NCBI GenBank assembly: GCA_012845835.1
Contig: JABAKD010000012.1
Location: 8,111,973-8,175,972 of the forward strand
Reading direction: 5' to 3'
Source: Undaria pinnatifida
Lineage: Eukaryota > Sar > Phaeophyceae > Laminariales > Alariaceae
DNA length: 64,000 nt
Made by a program: the position numbers and the translations under genes
Notes under the pieces: model-generated
What the model was told of the DNA's origin: nothing
Databases searched by the model: none
Seen by the model: the letters and a program-made list of their open reading frames with translations, nothing else
Part shown: piece by piece, positions 19,801 through 34,800 of the stretch
Numbering within the stretch: position 1 is the first letter of the stretch
How the letters are laid out: each line of letters starts with the position of its first letter

Positions 19801-22800
19801 TCCGAGCTGTGCACGTCTTTGATCGATGTCGTCATCGAGACCATCCAGGACGAGGAGGTGAGCCGTTACTACCAATAACGCGCGCACGCGCTGGTCTTAT
19901 TCTGGCAGCTATTTGTAATTGTCGTCAGCTCAACACAACGCAACGCAACGCAACGCAACGCAACGCAACGCAACGCAACGCAACGCAACGCAACGCAACG
20001 CAACGCAACGCAACGCAACGCAACACAACGCAACGCAACACAACACAACACAACACAACACAACACAACACAACACAACACAACACAACACAACACAACA
20101 CAACACAACACAACACAACACAACACAATACAACACAACACAACACAACACAACACAACATAGCACAACACAACACAGCACAACACAACACAACACAACA
20201 TGACACAACACAACACAACACAGCACAACACAGCACAACACAACACAACACACAACCTTGCTGGTACAGACGTCTGTGGTGCTATAATGGCGTTGCGGTG
20301 TCATCTGTCACAAATACACGTTTCATTATTATTTGTTGTTATTTTTGGAAGATCGGGTGGTCGGACGGCACGTGGAAAAATCGGGCACGCGAGGCTGGAA
20401 AAGAGTCCCTACTAATGTTGGCGTCATCGTAAATTAGAGACTCATTCGTCATGTATTATAATAGCATACCAGGTATCAAATATAACCATTTTGTATCTTA
20501 CCGCAATACCAACCAATGCGTTTTGGCTGCTATATAGCGTCGATTTCGTGCAAAGTCTGTGGATGTTTCAACGGCGAAACCAATGTCGGAGTCGCAGACG
20601 GGGGACCGGAGGCGTTTCGCGCGATATATATCGTTCTGACTTAAGGGAAAGGGGTCACAAAAGGAAGACCCAAGGCGTGTTGGCCGGTAGCGATTGTTTT
20701 TTGGCTCAAGAGGACGCGTGCGTGTTTTAGGTTAGAGCAGTACTTTGGTGGCGCTAGAGAACGACCGGTGCCGCTCTTGCCCATGAATTCGTAACACGAA
20801 ACCTTGATTTCTACAAATCGACGTCCAGCCCATCCAGTGTCCTTGCCGATTCGGTCACAAATTTACGAGCCAGAGATGTCCACCGCCAATACAGAGTAAG
20901 AAGAGTTGGCCCTGTGCACACGACATGGAATTCTGACGGGCTTCGTTTGCTTACCCCCCGCGCCCCCCCCCCACACTCTTTTGTTTGTTCCTCGCGATTG
21001 TGCTACGTGCGTCCAGTGGCTCGGGCAGTTCGCCGAGCCCGGGGTGATAGAGAGGTTGCTCGCATCTTTCGGGCTGTACGCTATGCTCGGAGACGAGAGC
21101 ATGGTTCCCGTTGAGAAGAACGACGTGAGTTATATGCAGTTTTTATGGTTGTACGGTACAGGACACCTAGTAACAAACGGAAGCGTTGGCCCAGGCTGAG
21201 ATTATTACTTGGGAGAGGGAGCGATTTGCGCCAACTTCAGTGTAACGGTTCCCTGATTTATTATGACCCTGGAAATATCACCCTGCCTTTCTTGTTACGT
21301 TGTTTCCTGTTATATAACAGGTGAGATATTCGGCTGCACTTCTTCGTACGGCAGTGTCCAAGCTCTTACTCTGCATCGCTTTTATATATTCAACATTGTT
21401 GAATATATGAAACAACGTTTTATCGTATTTCTCGATCAGCCTTTGTCGTATTCCTCATTCCACCTTTTTTTAAGGTACTTTGTAGGGTATTTACTTTTCG
21501 GACTACATCGCTGGGGTAGTGTCCAACTAAACAAATGAAAAGAAAGTCAAACGATAGCGAAGACCACTGATAGAGACAGCTCACGCTATACCTACAATGG
21601 GATCCGAAGGGTGCGCCAGCTAGCGTTGGGCTCCGAAAGCAACTGAGTTAAATCGACACACGACGCGTATGAAAATACGTGGAAGTGTGGTGAGCTGAAG
21701 CTTAACTTTTCCACATCCGCCGGAGGATATAAAAATAATAATGAAAAAGATAGGAGTTGTTAAGGATGTGATGCGACAAGATTATGAAGGCTGCAAGACG
21801 AGCAACATACGTCGACAAGAACGCGTATTACACCCGTAGTAGATCGCTCCAATTCGTCTTTATTTTTTTCGTTCGGTGCAGTTCAGTGTATCGTATTTCG
21901 TGGTCTATCTTCGTCGTATCTATCTGTTAATCCAATTTGATGCTCGGGGGGGAAAGCATGCCTTCCGCCGAGAAGATATTCACCCTTCGTACGTGTTATC
22001 CTTCCGTGTTTTTATATGTACATGTACGCATCCAACACATTTTTTAATCCGACTTTTATGGCTACAACAGCAGTATCCCTTCCAACCTTCCTTTTTCTTG
22101 GGTTTGCAGCTGTACGATTAGGCGTTTTTTCCCCCGTCGGCTGTTTTTATTGCTCGGGTAGCGATGTGGAGACATAGAACCACGGTGCCTTACCGCCTTA
22201 CCTAGCCGGTAGCTGCAAAGGCTATCGGCTCTCAAACCTCTTCTGGCGCTGTCTGTGGTGCAAGAAAGATTCCTCGAAAATTTTGTTTCTCGTCTTCGTT
22301 TTCTTTGTTGTCGACACAATGCGGTGGATTTTTTGCGATTTTTCGGCGAGGAATTTTTTTGCCGGTGCAAGGTTTTGACCAATCCTGTACGAAGTACAGG
22401 TAGTGGTCGCCACCCTACAGCAATGCCGGTGTGTGCCAACCAACAATGCCGGCAGTATACCGGACACCGGCACCATTGTAGAGTACCTCGGTATTGGTAG
22501 TGCAGTAGTACAAGAGGGTAACAGTCGTGCCAAGCGACTCCACCAGCCCTGTACGGGCAGTAGGCACTATTCAACCGGCACTATAGAGGGAGCCCCACTC
22601 CATGGGATATAACATACTAAGCCTTTTTTTCACTGCAACATCATCAAATTCTATGATATCCATGTAGTTTGTGCCCGCCTTTTGCATTTGCAGCTGACAG
22701 GTTTGCGTTATTTTCCTTGTACGCGCTGTTGGTCCCTGATGCCCCATTGCGCTGCCCCTGACGCTGTTTTTTTGTCGTGTTTTTATAGAATACTTCGAAG

Positions 22801-25800
22801 TATAAGAAAAATACCCATCAGCTGTGAAATCGAAAATTTCGTCGATATGTAGCCATGTTTGCAGGCTACGTGTAGTACTTTGATTGCGCGTGCTTCGGGC
22901 TGGATATCCTCGTAAACGATATCGGGCGGTGACTCCCGTGCTAGTACCAGGATCGATAGGACGATCTCACCATTCTGCGCACCGCGCTTTGTCTTTTGTT
23001 CGCTCAGATATTGGAGCTCATCTCCTTGGAGGGAAGCCCCATTCTCTACAAGACCAAATTCTACGAGCTGGCCGAAAGTGAGCGATCGGGCCAAATCTGA
23101 TTGGTTTGGGGCTCGGCTGGCCAAATGCTTTTCCCACTATTAGTTGGAAGGAAACGCCTGGGGGGGGGGGGTTCCTGAACGCGCTCATGTTTTTGTTTTT
23201 GTTTTTTTTCGTCTCGAAATGTTGTGATTGGTGTTGGTGTTGGTACCGGCCGGTTTTGGTGTTGTTGAAGACGCGCTCACAGGCGATTGATACCAAGTAC
23301 TCTTGAGCATTTCGCTCGTCGGAGGAGGCTCACCTTCGTTCGGCACACCCGCCGCCCCCTCCTTCCTGACGCTAACTGTTTCTGGTTATCAACAGAGACC
23401 ATCGGGAAGCTTGTGAAACTGCGAATGGAGGTGTCTGACCCTGCCACGCTGAGGGCGATGCTGAAGGATATGCTCACCACGATCGGTTTGGATCGGGAGC
23501 AGCTCAACCAGGTGGGGCGGGGCGTGAGAGAAATGGTGGAATAGCGAAGGAGCGCGGTGCGCGGCGCGCATGCGATGCAGACGATATACCCCGCTGTTCC
23601 CAATGAGTAGAGCCAAATAGTCCTTGTGAGACTTCCTCGCCCGTTTTCGCTCCCTCAATTTGCACCGTAGTTTCGGGGATAACCTAAATCGGACGTAGAG
23701 TCGGTTTGTAAACCCTCTTAGAACTGCAAATATACCCCACACCAAATTCCAAGTAATTTGTACCGTAAACCATGGATGCATTTCTAAAGGGGTTAATGGT
23801 TCAATCTCAACCTTTTTTGGTGTAATTTGCTGTAATTGGTGTTCTACAGCCGTAGGACGGAACACGTATTTGGCGCTTGGGTGGGGGGGGGGGGGGGGGG
23901 GGGCGCTCTTATTTCTTTCTAGGTACCGTGTGGCCCGCGGTTGGCCGTGCCATTTATTGGTCCCGACAGCACCGTGTGCTTCGAACTTCCCCTTGATGGC
24001 GTGGCGCAGCTACGAAGCGCTGATGGCAATGAGAGCCGGCGCCCGGGGTTCACACGGGTTAGGGCGGTAGTCGTGGGGGGCGGGGGGCGGGTTTCATTTA
24101 CGGTGTGACACCGGAAATATAATGGGGCGTGTTCGTACTGCCTGACTGCTTGCTGCACAGCATTCAGATTCCTTCTACAGCAGTGTGGTACGTGGCAGAG
24201 ACAACGCGCGTGTTTTGACTGTTGTTCGAGTTGCAGCCCTTCCGGTCATGCGTGCGCCTTGGTTGGTGGTGGCGGAGTTTTTTTCCCTTTAACCTCTGCC
24301 GTTTGTACGTGTTGTACTCTACTTTCCAAGAAGTGTGTCCCCACAAACGAAGGTGCAGCTCTGAAAGGGTCAAGACGGGACTGTATATCGCGCCTGGCTG
24401 TACCTTCAGTACGTGTCTCGGCCCACCGCCACCGCACGCCGGACCCGCAGTGGCGCGAATATAATGCCACCCTTTTATGATATGCCCGCAATATCGCGGC
24501 CGCCCTGCATGGCAGGTGATGGAGATCATCGAGCACCCGGAAATGCTCTCCAACCTGATCAACGCTTTGCTCGGCGACCCGACAGTGGTGCCGGAGGTGA
24601 GCTGTCTTTCGCATTTAGCAGGTCTTGTCCAGTTGGGAGCACCGTAGGGAAGATATTCGAACACTTGGAATCTTCCCTAGTCATGTGCGAAACATGCGTC
24701 AGGGTGTATTATGTGTTATTCGCCTGTTACGGTGGGTGCCCCAATTTTAGAGCATCCAAGTGAGCAGTATTCGATTCGGGTTGAATCAGCATGTCCCGCT
24801 ATACTAAAAGACATGCGTTGCAAACAAGGGCGATGTGTAGCTAACCCCTTTAGAGCCCCCGAACCCCTCCTTATACTAAATCCAAGTATTTTTTGTCCCC
24901 AAAAACGGTTTTCCAGTTGTTGGAGGATTGAGGGCCCCTGTTTCGGCATAGTCACGGGATGCTCTCAAACCGAGGTACCCTCCGCACCGCTATCGTAGCA
25001 CTGCACTACACACATTTACACTTTGGCGCTTTGGCGGCACAACTTTAACCCTTCTTTGGGCCCATGTACAGCGATAACATAAAGTACAAAGGCGCTCTTA
25101 TCATAGTACTGTATGAGCGTGGAGCAAACTGCGGTGCCAAAAACCTGTGCGGCAGGTAACTTGCGCCGGAGTTCGACACAAAAAATCGCCGCCACCTAAC
25201 GTAGCAGACCGGGTTGCTTGGTGTCACGGATACTGCAATCGTCGCTTCCATTCGTTATTTTTTCCCTGTGGAGCCCCGACAGGATTAGACCACCGTGAGC
25301 GCGTGTACCGTCTTAGCCCCTTTAGTTGACGCAACAATTATCCGACACTAATTTCAAGTAGAACATGTCCCGAAAACGAGGATGCGGCTGTTTTGGACCG
25401 CTAACCAGTAGCAGTCGCTCCCTCACCTTTCCAGCCGATTAACGGTCTCCAGGCACGCGTAAAAGTAGTATTGCGGGCGATCGGCGGGGCAACCGTCAAT
25501 TCGCTGGTTGTACCTACGTCGGCAGTTGTCGGTAATTTTATTTCATCTTAATTGTAAAGGCGGTGCTAAGCGTGGCAGTTGCGGTTTGGGATGGGATGGG
25601 GTGGGGTGTGGGCAGGGGCGTGATCTACATAGCATTCGTAGCGACTGGTGTTTTTGTTAGTTTTTTTTTAACGTACCCCTGTGGGCCTTGAGAAGGTAAA
25701 ACTGTTGATTGAATCTATTCTGGCGGGTACAGCATCGGCCAGACCGAACAGCCCGGGCTGCTGGGTTAGAAGACGTGTCCGAAGTGCGATGGGAGGGGAT

Positions 25801-28800
25801 TATTAGACGACAAGCGCGCAGCGTGATATTCAGCGTGATATTGATACTTGTACTATTCACAAAATGTTGTTTGCTCTTCCTGAAAGGTTAGTGCGCTTGA
25901 CGGTTTTTCAGGTCGCACTTGCTGGGTCCTGACAGGGTGTCTAGTGACTAACTATTATTTACACACATCGGACAGATCACGATGTAGATATTCTAGATCG
26001 CTTAGGTCATATAGATACTTTATCTGTCGATGCGATATGTGGTGCAGGACCTGTGTAGCACAGATCCAACCGAGAAAACTGTCCTTAACCTGCTCACCCG
26101 CCGACACGAACTATCGGCCATGAAGATCATTTAGACCAGGGATAATGTCTGCTCTGAAGTACATATGTGGATCATATAGATCAAGAACTGTGACTGTGTA
26201 TTCTATGCTCCTTTTGTTCCTTGTATGATAAATACCATGTATGTACCGTATGAATAATACCGCACAGCTGACCAAGGCGGCGGAGACGCTCTTCAACGCG
26301 GCGGGCAAGACGCTCTTCGACGCGGCGAGCAAGACGCTCTTCAACGCGGCGAGCGTGTTCGAGGACTCCGACCTCGACAGCGACGAGGTAAGCTTTGCCA
26401 CGGTTTTACACGGTTAACCATGGACGACGATAGCTTACCTTGGTTAACCACGGTCCACTCCATAATGTTCACCGCTGTTTAACACAGATTGCCGCGGTTT
26501 GTACGGCAAACCACGATTTTGCTACGGGGCACCGAGGGTCGCCAATACTAACCGCGATTACAGGCGGATGTTACTATTGGAAGCGTTTTGATGAATGGAC
26601 CATTGGAAGAAATTGCGTTGTTGGACCGTTGGGAGCACTATCATTGATGGCCATCTAGAGGCGTTATCAATTCCTGGCCGTTGGAAGCGCTGGAATGCCT
26701 TCACCACTGAAAAGCCTGTGCATTCATGGGCCGTTGGAAATTGGAAGCGTTTTCATTAATAATACTTACCAAGGGTAAATTTACCGTACGTAAAAGCATT
26801 TGCATTAGTAGATCGTTGGGAGGATTGCCGTGGATGGACCGGTTGCAGCATTCGCGCCAGGTGATTCCTCAGTATCACGACTTTGTTTTTTGTTTTTTGT
26901 ACTGTGATAGTAACAAGATATTACTGCTACTGTAGTACATTTGCACGAGTGGTATCATGGAGCCCCTACTCCCGGAGAGGTCCGAAGTAACGTGCTTCGT
27001 AGCTTAATTCTCTTTGGGACTTGAAGGGGAAAATATGTTGAAAACAGTTACGATTACAGAATCGATCACACGAAGCAGCGCGGGCTACTATTAATAGCAA
27101 GTTTGTATAGGGCGGTGTCCGAAGCGCGACGTTCGGAGCCACACTGACACGTCACGCAAAATCACACGGACTCGCTCGAACTTCCGCGAAATCGCAACCT
27201 AATTACGCGAAAAGAACACGAATTTCACGAAACCCCCCCCCCAAAAAAAAGTATCTAAAACCTCGCAATATCACGCATATTCAATCTAGTTCACTACCAA
27301 ATACAGAATGGCGATGCTGCTACTCGTATTGTATTGCTGCACGCTCGCTCTTCCCAAGACTGTAGAGAAAATGGCGCTTTTTGGTGGTTTTGGGTGATTA
27401 AAATGTTCAAATGTGCACCTAGAGGGTTGTAACCCGCTGCCGGGAGGGCTGCGATGTACGATAGCTCGATTTAAGAGAGGTCAAGCGGCTTGGCCCGGGT
27501 TTACTAAAAACTCCATTTAAGAGCGACATATCGGTTTCATAATGTTCTGCTTCGCCCGACTCACCCCCTTCTTAAATCGTACACCCCCCTTCATCGGGGA
27601 AGCTTTTGCTGTTTTAGTTTTAGGTAAGGAGAGACCCCTCCACGGTTAGGTGGAGCATCGAGAAAGTGAGCGAGAGCATCCGGGGATGCTACTCAACCTC
27701 GGCGCATCGGCATAGATTCACCCCTTTAGAAGTTGCACCCTTTATTTCGGGTCAAACTTGTTGGATTTAGTGTAGGATAGCTTTTTACAGCGGTAAAAGG
27801 GCCAAGTATCGAATATGACGACTATAGAGGAAGATTCTCGGATAGGATATAATTATCGATGTATCTTTTCTCAATTTCTTGGTATACGCGTAACTGTCAA
27901 CCTTACCTGGCATGATCTCATAGGTGATTTTCCCCCCCGAAGTACTGTCCTCCCCAGTGTAGCATGCTTTTACTTCGTATCTGTTTAAGAAAGTAATATA
28001 TACAAGGGCTCCGCTCCGCGGGCGGCTGACGCCGCCCGCTACGCTCGCGCAAGGCGAGGAAGAATGCAACCAAAAACATGTAAAGGGGGCAGAAAGAAGA
28101 GGCCCATGATTTGGTGCGAACAGCGATTTGATAATGCCAAGAGCTGCTTAGAGAAAATTGCCCTGTTGTGCTCAGCTGTGCTGTGTACTTTTGTTACCGG
28201 TGTTACGTTCTGATAGGCAGTACGGGGGTAATTTGCGTGGGGGAAAAAACAGGGGGCCGTGAAAGATCAAATACATGTAGAAAAAGAAAAAAGAAGAAAA
28301 ATAATACAGAACGACACGTGTTATACCCGGTACTGCTCTACGTTCGAAAAGCACGCACCGCAGCACCACACAGCACCGCAGCGAAGGGCACGGCACCGCA
28401 CCGCACGGCTCCGCACGGCGCTACGCTGCGCTGCTGGGCTATATATAGCCGAACTGATCTGAGCTGGGCGTGCATTGTGATCCAACAGCGTAGTACCTGA
28501 TGGCAAGTACAAACCTGGTGTAGTAGTACGGGTATGTACTATAGACTAAGCCTCAAGGTCTTCTCGTTGGTTCGAATCCCGGTGCAATCGGGGAAAAAAA
28601 ATGATGCACAAAAAAAAAATAATACTGAGGTAGATATCAATGTTACTTTGTGGTCTTCTAGTAGATAGACTGCCCGCTTATAAGCCTGGTTTTCGTTGGT
28701 TGAATCCAGGGGTCATATGCAAAAAAAAATAAACCCCATAAAAAAATTGATATATACTTGTAAAAAAATAGTACTGGTAGATACACCACTGCTGCTGTGA

Positions 28801-31800
28801 CATATTGTGGTCTAGTACATAGACTGTCCGCTGATCATCCTGGTGGCCTTCGTTGGTTCGAATCCGGGTGTCATCGAAACAAAAATGATCCTCATGAAAA
28901 ATCAATATTTATTTGTTGAAAAAAAAATAGGTAGCAATGTGACTTTGTGGTGGAGTAGATGGACTGTCCGCTGATAAGCCTGGTTTTCGTTGGTGAATCC
29001 AGGTGTCATCGGGGAAAAAAATGATCCTCTTCAAAGAATCGATATACCAGGTACATTTTATATATGAATTGAAAAACGTCAGCTGTGAGTACGACCGATT
29101 GAATGGTTGAAACTCAACTTTGCAAGCTGCGTGGTACATCTATGTTTCCACGGGTGGGTTCTGTAGGGTACGGGTACTCTCTGTAGGGTACGGGGGATGT
29201 ACAAAACGCACAGAATAATTCTGTAGGGTACGGGGGCTGTTACAGAACGCACAGAATAATCCTGTAGGGTACGGGGGATGATGAAGAACTTTCTGTGAAT
29301 ATAGGGTATTGTGATGGACATCACAGAACTATGCTGTAGGGTACGGAGGCATCACAGCATCACACAGAACTATTCTGTAGGGTACGGGGGATGTACAAAA
29401 TGCACAGAATAATTCTGTAGGGTACGGGGGATGATACAGAACTTTCTGTGAATATAGGGTATTGTGAGTGGACGACACAAAACTATTCTGTAGAGTACAG
29501 GCGGGTGTTACAGAACTCTGCGTACAGAGTACCCCCGGTACTTACCCGATTCACCCCTGTATTATCCTGAACAACATGACGAAAAGGCAGAGTCAAGGGC
29601 GCTAAACGCACAACACAATGGCCCTCTGCATCAAAATCAACACCATACCCGCAAGGACACAGCTACCCCCCACCCGGAGCAAAATCCTTCCCATCCCACT
29701 CCGATTCAAACTACGTTGACTGCCACGACGTACTTCCGTAGGCCAAGAAACATAGACTACTCATCCAACGCTCGCGACCTTCACAGGCCGACGTCCCCGG
29801 TTTTGGTGTTGCCAATCACGTCGAAGGCGGCCTCAGCGGCCGCCAGGTCAGCATCCCCCCCGTTGAACCGTGGCGGCAGACATTTGTGAATATCCTTCGC
29901 GGCAATAATGGGAATGTCCTTGAACCCGGGGATGTGCTCCAAGTTGGCGTGGAGGAACATCACCATCTCTACCCAGTAGGTGTCCATGCGTGTTTGTGTC
30001 TGGGGTCGCGGAAGAGCTGCCTTGGTCCGCACCATTCATGTTCCCTCTCGAGATCTGTCTGTGTACCGCTGTTCGTGTGGGCGTACACTGCTGTTTGTGC
30101 TGGTGGCTGTGTCTGTGTGTCTGTGGTGTCTGTGTGTGTGCAGACTCACCTTCCCGCTTGCTTCGCGGACGTGACGTCACACGGGGTAATGCACAGATCA
30201 CCCGTGCTGCGGGTAATTGTTCCGGGTACACACATTCTGTAGGGTACGGAGGCATCACAGAACCACACAGAACTATTCTGTAGGGTACGGGGGATGTACA
30301 AAACGCACAGAATAATTCTGTAGGGTACGGGGGATGATGCAGAACTTTCTGTGCAGATAGGGTATTGTGAAAGGACGTCACAGAATAATTCTGTAGGGTA
30401 CGGAGGCATCACAGCATCACACAGAACTATTCTGTAGAGTACGGGGGATGTACAAAATGCACCGAATAATTCTGTAGGGTACTGGGGATGATACAAATGC
30501 ACATAATAATTCTGTAGGGTACGGGGGATACTACAGAACGGTCTGTGCCTCTCTGTAGGGTAATTACAGAGGGTAATTACCCCCGGTATAGGTCTGTGAG
30601 TACCCTACAGAACCCACCCGTGTGGTGTTTCGCTAATATACAGTAGTAGTTGCACATAATAAAAATAGTACTGGTAGATGCCACTGCGGCTGTGACATTG
30701 TGGTCTAGTAGATAGACTGTCCGTTTATAATCCTGCCCTTCGCTGGTTCGAATCCGGGTGTCATCGGAAAAAAAAATGATCCTCATGAAGAATCGATACT
30801 TGGTATTTATTTATCAGTTGTACTCGTAAAAATAAAATAGATATCAATGTGACGCTGTGGTTTAGTAGATAGACTGTCCGCTTGTAAGCTTGGTCTTCGG
30901 TGGTTCGAATCTTGGTGTCATCGGAAAAAAAAGTGATACTAAGGGTTGGTACTCAAGAACACCGCAGGGAGGTGCGAATCTCCAACGCTGTGTGTACAAG
31001 CGTTCCTCTTAGGCAACGGCCGCAGAGTGTGGGCGGTGTTGACGATCACCGGACGATTAGACGTGCTCGGTAAAGAGACAGAATCTCAGGTTGAGATGGG
31101 GACAGTAGGAAGTGTGGGAGGTGTGCGAGGGCGCACCCTCGCACTCCTCTCGGACGAAAGCAAGGGGCAACGAGCTGAGGAAGCGTCTGGGAAGACGTCT
31201 TGAGGTTTCTCGGGATGTTGTACCCTTCCTTGTGGCTCGGAGTGTGGGCGAGAACGACATCGCTCCGAGAGACGATCTTTCTAGGAGAACGTGCGGAACG
31301 TTCCCGAAGGTTCTAGAATTTGTGTTCAGACGCAAGTAGGCAGGTTGGGTTCAGAGCATTGTGACCCACATTACCCCCCAGTTTTGATGGTGTTAGAGCG
31401 CTCACTCCATCAAAATTACAGAGCAATGGGAACACAGGCTCTGGTAATCCAACCTTCCTAAGACGCTATTTCGAAGAGTCTCCTCAAAATCTTCGAAAGT
31501 ATGAACGACGTAGTACCGAAAAGGTTCCGGAAATATTTGTAGTAAACCAGAGTATTGTTCAGGATCGAATAACGGAGGAGTAATGACAATTGTGGTCTGC
31601 CAAACACAGCATTGCTGCGGCCTGCAGGACAAGTGGCTAGCACGGAAAATATACGCATAGCGTATTAACAGCGTCGCGCGAAAGACGTTTTGACAGATCC
31701 TGAGTGTGCTACGCAACATTGACGCATCATGGCCAGATAAAATTGATGCCATCGGAAGCACTGACGAACGAACATTCATGTCGAAAAGCAAAACAGCCAC

Positions 31801-34800
31801 ATGAGTAGGCCGATGCTAGGTGACGGCATGTATGTAGCCAGAAGTCAGACCGAAGTTTGTTGCCTTTCTAGAGGTTGAAATGGAACTAAACCTCGCAGAA
31901 AAATGCACCCTGCAACAAACATGCGTCTCATATCCAATCACCCGGGCTTTTAAAAGCATTCCGGTGGGAAGAGACTGGGCGTGTTATGCCCGTGGAGCCA
32001 GTAGACAAGATATGGTGTTTGCTCGTTTATTATGAATTTCCTCTCGACTAGCTCGGATCTTGTCCGACCCCCCTGTGGCTGAAAGCCACTCCGGAAAAAA
32101 AAAACGAGTAGTCAATTAATCATCTGGGTCTCGTGGAGACCAAGTGCCAACAGGCGACGTAAACGATGCAACACAAAGGCGACTAATAGGCTATTCCACT
32201 CGGATTTCTGGCAAAGCAAAGCTCCATATTGCTTAGAGTACACAAATTGATACCGGTTCCAAAGGTCGTGCGAGGACACAAGGGCGCGTAACGACGCGGG
32301 GAGTCAACTGGTGTACAACAGACGCTATTGTACCTCACCAAGAAGTCATTAGAAAAAAAACATACATGATCAGTGGTCATGCTTCAAAAACAAGATAACC
32401 ACGGGCACGCGTGCGCGGTACTTCGCACGGAGGACAAAGGACAAGAAAATCAAAGGAAGCCATGAAGGGCTGCCGGCTACAGGAAATACTAAAACACGTG
32501 GGCGCCGGGCATCGGTCGTTGCAAAACCGACGCGTTCAAATCACAAAGGAAAAATATATATATGACAACGCGCGTGTACATGCCCTACGTGTTACCTTCG
32601 TCGCGATCCGATCTAGAATAGGTTCGCTTCTTCTTCCCGGGCGGGTCGAAAGCCGAAGGATTTTGTGACAGAATTACCGCACGGTAAGATTCGATCATCT
32701 CCTTGCATTGAGGAAGAGTGCAGTAGTGACGCCATACACCACATTGTGGTGGTTGACCTTTAAGTTTGAGGTGGTATTGGAAATTCTCCACCGACGCTGC
32801 ACCTACCCCCCGCTTATGACCATCGATTGCTTCGATGACATACGGGCCGATAGTGACGGTGTGCACTGAGCCATCAAGATCAGGGACGGGTAGGGTGGTT
32901 CCGAGGAACATGTCATCGAGTGCCTCAAAGTCAGGGGCAGGTGATGACTTGGGTTTGACGAATTGTTTCATCCGACCTAAGTGGACCGTAACTTCGGCCG
33001 GTTCGTTCGGTTTTGACACACGATAAATAACAGGGGAGAGCTGAGCTCTGACGGTATACGGGCCATGCCAAGGGCTAACGAGCTTGGGGTTTGGTCCGTC
33101 AGTTTCGTGGTACGGGCGATGCAGTAATACTTTGTCGCCCACTTTAAAACTGGGGAAAGACAATTTTTCGTTCTCGACCGCTTGCTTGTCTGCTCGTTCT
33201 TGTAAATTGCGACGGGCTAACTCGTACGCGAGCTGCAAGTTTTCTACTGTGCGACGTGAGTAGTCGAGTTTATTTTGTGGTGCATCAGTAGAAGGAACTC
33301 CGAGAATGAGTTCGACGGGGAGAGTAGCCGTACGCCCAAACACAAGATAGTGGGGAGTCTCCTCCAAAGTTTCGGAGTATGCCGTGTTGTGCGCAAGCTG
33401 GACAAACGGTAGTAGTTCCGCCCAATTATCGCAAGCCAAGTTACTGTACATGGCAAGCATATTATGAACGGTGCTGTGGACACGCTCGAGAACTGAGTTC
33501 CCTTGCGGACGATAAGCGGCGGTACGTGTTTTCTTGTACCCAAAGACAAACTGCAATTCTTTCACGAGCTGGTTTTGAAATTCCTTCCCTTGATCGGAAT
33601 GCAGGGTTTCTGGTGGGCCGAACACTGAAAAGACGCGGTCAATAAGATGACGAACCACCACCGCAGCTTCCTTAGACTTGATAGGTATCAGAATGAGGAA
33701 ACGCGTGAGGTGATCGATGACAGACAGGATAAATCGATTACCTTCCGACTTAGATTTGTATTCGACGAGATCCACCACAACAACTTGAAACGGTCTGGTG
33801 ACCGGTCGGTGCCCGGTAGGCAGCATAGGTGATCGGTGAGACGTTTTGCGGCGTTGACAAGAAAGACAGCTTTTAACATGTTCGGCAACGTCAGAGTGCA
33901 TCGTGGGCCACCAATAACGATCCCGAACTTTGTCGAAGGTACCTTTAAAGGCTAGGTGACCACCTGACGAGGGGAGGTCATGGCAAGCGTTGATTACAAG
34001 TGTTCTCAACGATTTCGGCACCACTAGCTGGTTACGAAAGGTGTCCCGCCTACGTAGGTGGGCAGGGACGTAAGATCGGCAAAGCAAACCTTCGTGGATG
34101 AAGAATTTACTCATGCTGGACTTTGATTGCTGGTGTGGGACGCGAGCCTTAGTAGGATTGACTAGGTAGTCAAAGTATTGACAAAATTCTTTCCTCTGAT
34201 GAGCAAGCAACTTCGCAGCATCGACGACGGGGAAGACAGATATGGCACTAGCAAATAATTCGCGATCGCTTTCGACGGGTACTATCTCGTCTAAGTTGCC
34301 AACGGACAGTTCGTATTCACGAGGGTTGGGGGGATGAAAAGGCTGATCATCGGGGACGTTACGACAGATAGCTGCAAGTTGCGGTTCGGATGGAAGTGGT
34401 TTTCCATCCACCTCGCTAAAAATACGCGATAGCGTATCCGGTACAACGTTAAGTTTTCCCGGAACGTGTTTGACGGTGAAATCGTAATTTTGGAGACAAA
34501 TTGCCCAACGGGTGAGCATATTGGACGTGTCTTGCATGTGGTACAAGCACGTGAGAGTTTGGTGGTCGGTACAACACGTAAAGTGTCGGCCCCATAGATA
34601 CGGACGCCAATGGGTCAGAGCCCATACGACAGCAAGGCATTCTTTCATCGTAGGGCTATAGTGGCTTTGGCTACGAGAAAAACGCTTGCTATAGTACGCG
34701 ACAATATTCAGCTCTTTGCCATCGGTGCTGCCCTTGGACGGTTGGGCTAGGAAAGCACCTACACCTTGCTCGAAAGCGTCGGTGTGAACAACGAAATCTC

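Larger units (their letters stand above)
29148..30625. mobile_element. 1.48-kb TIR element with subterminal repeat arrays
   Basis: Ends CCACGGGTGGGTTCTGTAGG and, inverted, CCACACGGGTGGGTTCTGTA; flanked by a 5-bp direct repeat TGTTT. Each end carries an array of about eight TTCTGTAGGGTACGGGGGAT motifs, often joined by ACAGAATAATTCTGT near-palindromes. The centre (29560-30230) is ordinary DNA with a minus-strand ORF. Inserted into the tRNA-like array. The subterminal motif clusters resemble transposase-binding arrays of cut-and-paste elements. No transposase domain is recognised, so it is either non-autonomous or of an unknown family. Confidence 0.75.

Noticed and set aside
19389-20432. Long open frame of 347 codons on plus and several on minus through the pentamer satellite
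   Set aside because: Open only because 5-bp units lack stops; the peptide is monotonous and spans a genuine intron.
23389-23865. Minus-strand frame of 158 codons in intron 6
   Set aside because: Overlaps exon 6 on the opposite strand and part is its complement; the remainder lacks support.
26052-26132. Possible terminal exon of the DP-repeat gene (starts DLCSTDPTEK, ends in TAG)
   Set aside because: It would truncate the protein before exons 8-10, which fit in phase and encode matching repeats; no donor allows it as an internal exon.
28530-29020. Cluster of functional tRNA genes
   Set aside because: B boxes and D stems are good, but acceptor and anticodon stems do not pair fully and extra bases follow the acceptor; all units are decayed.
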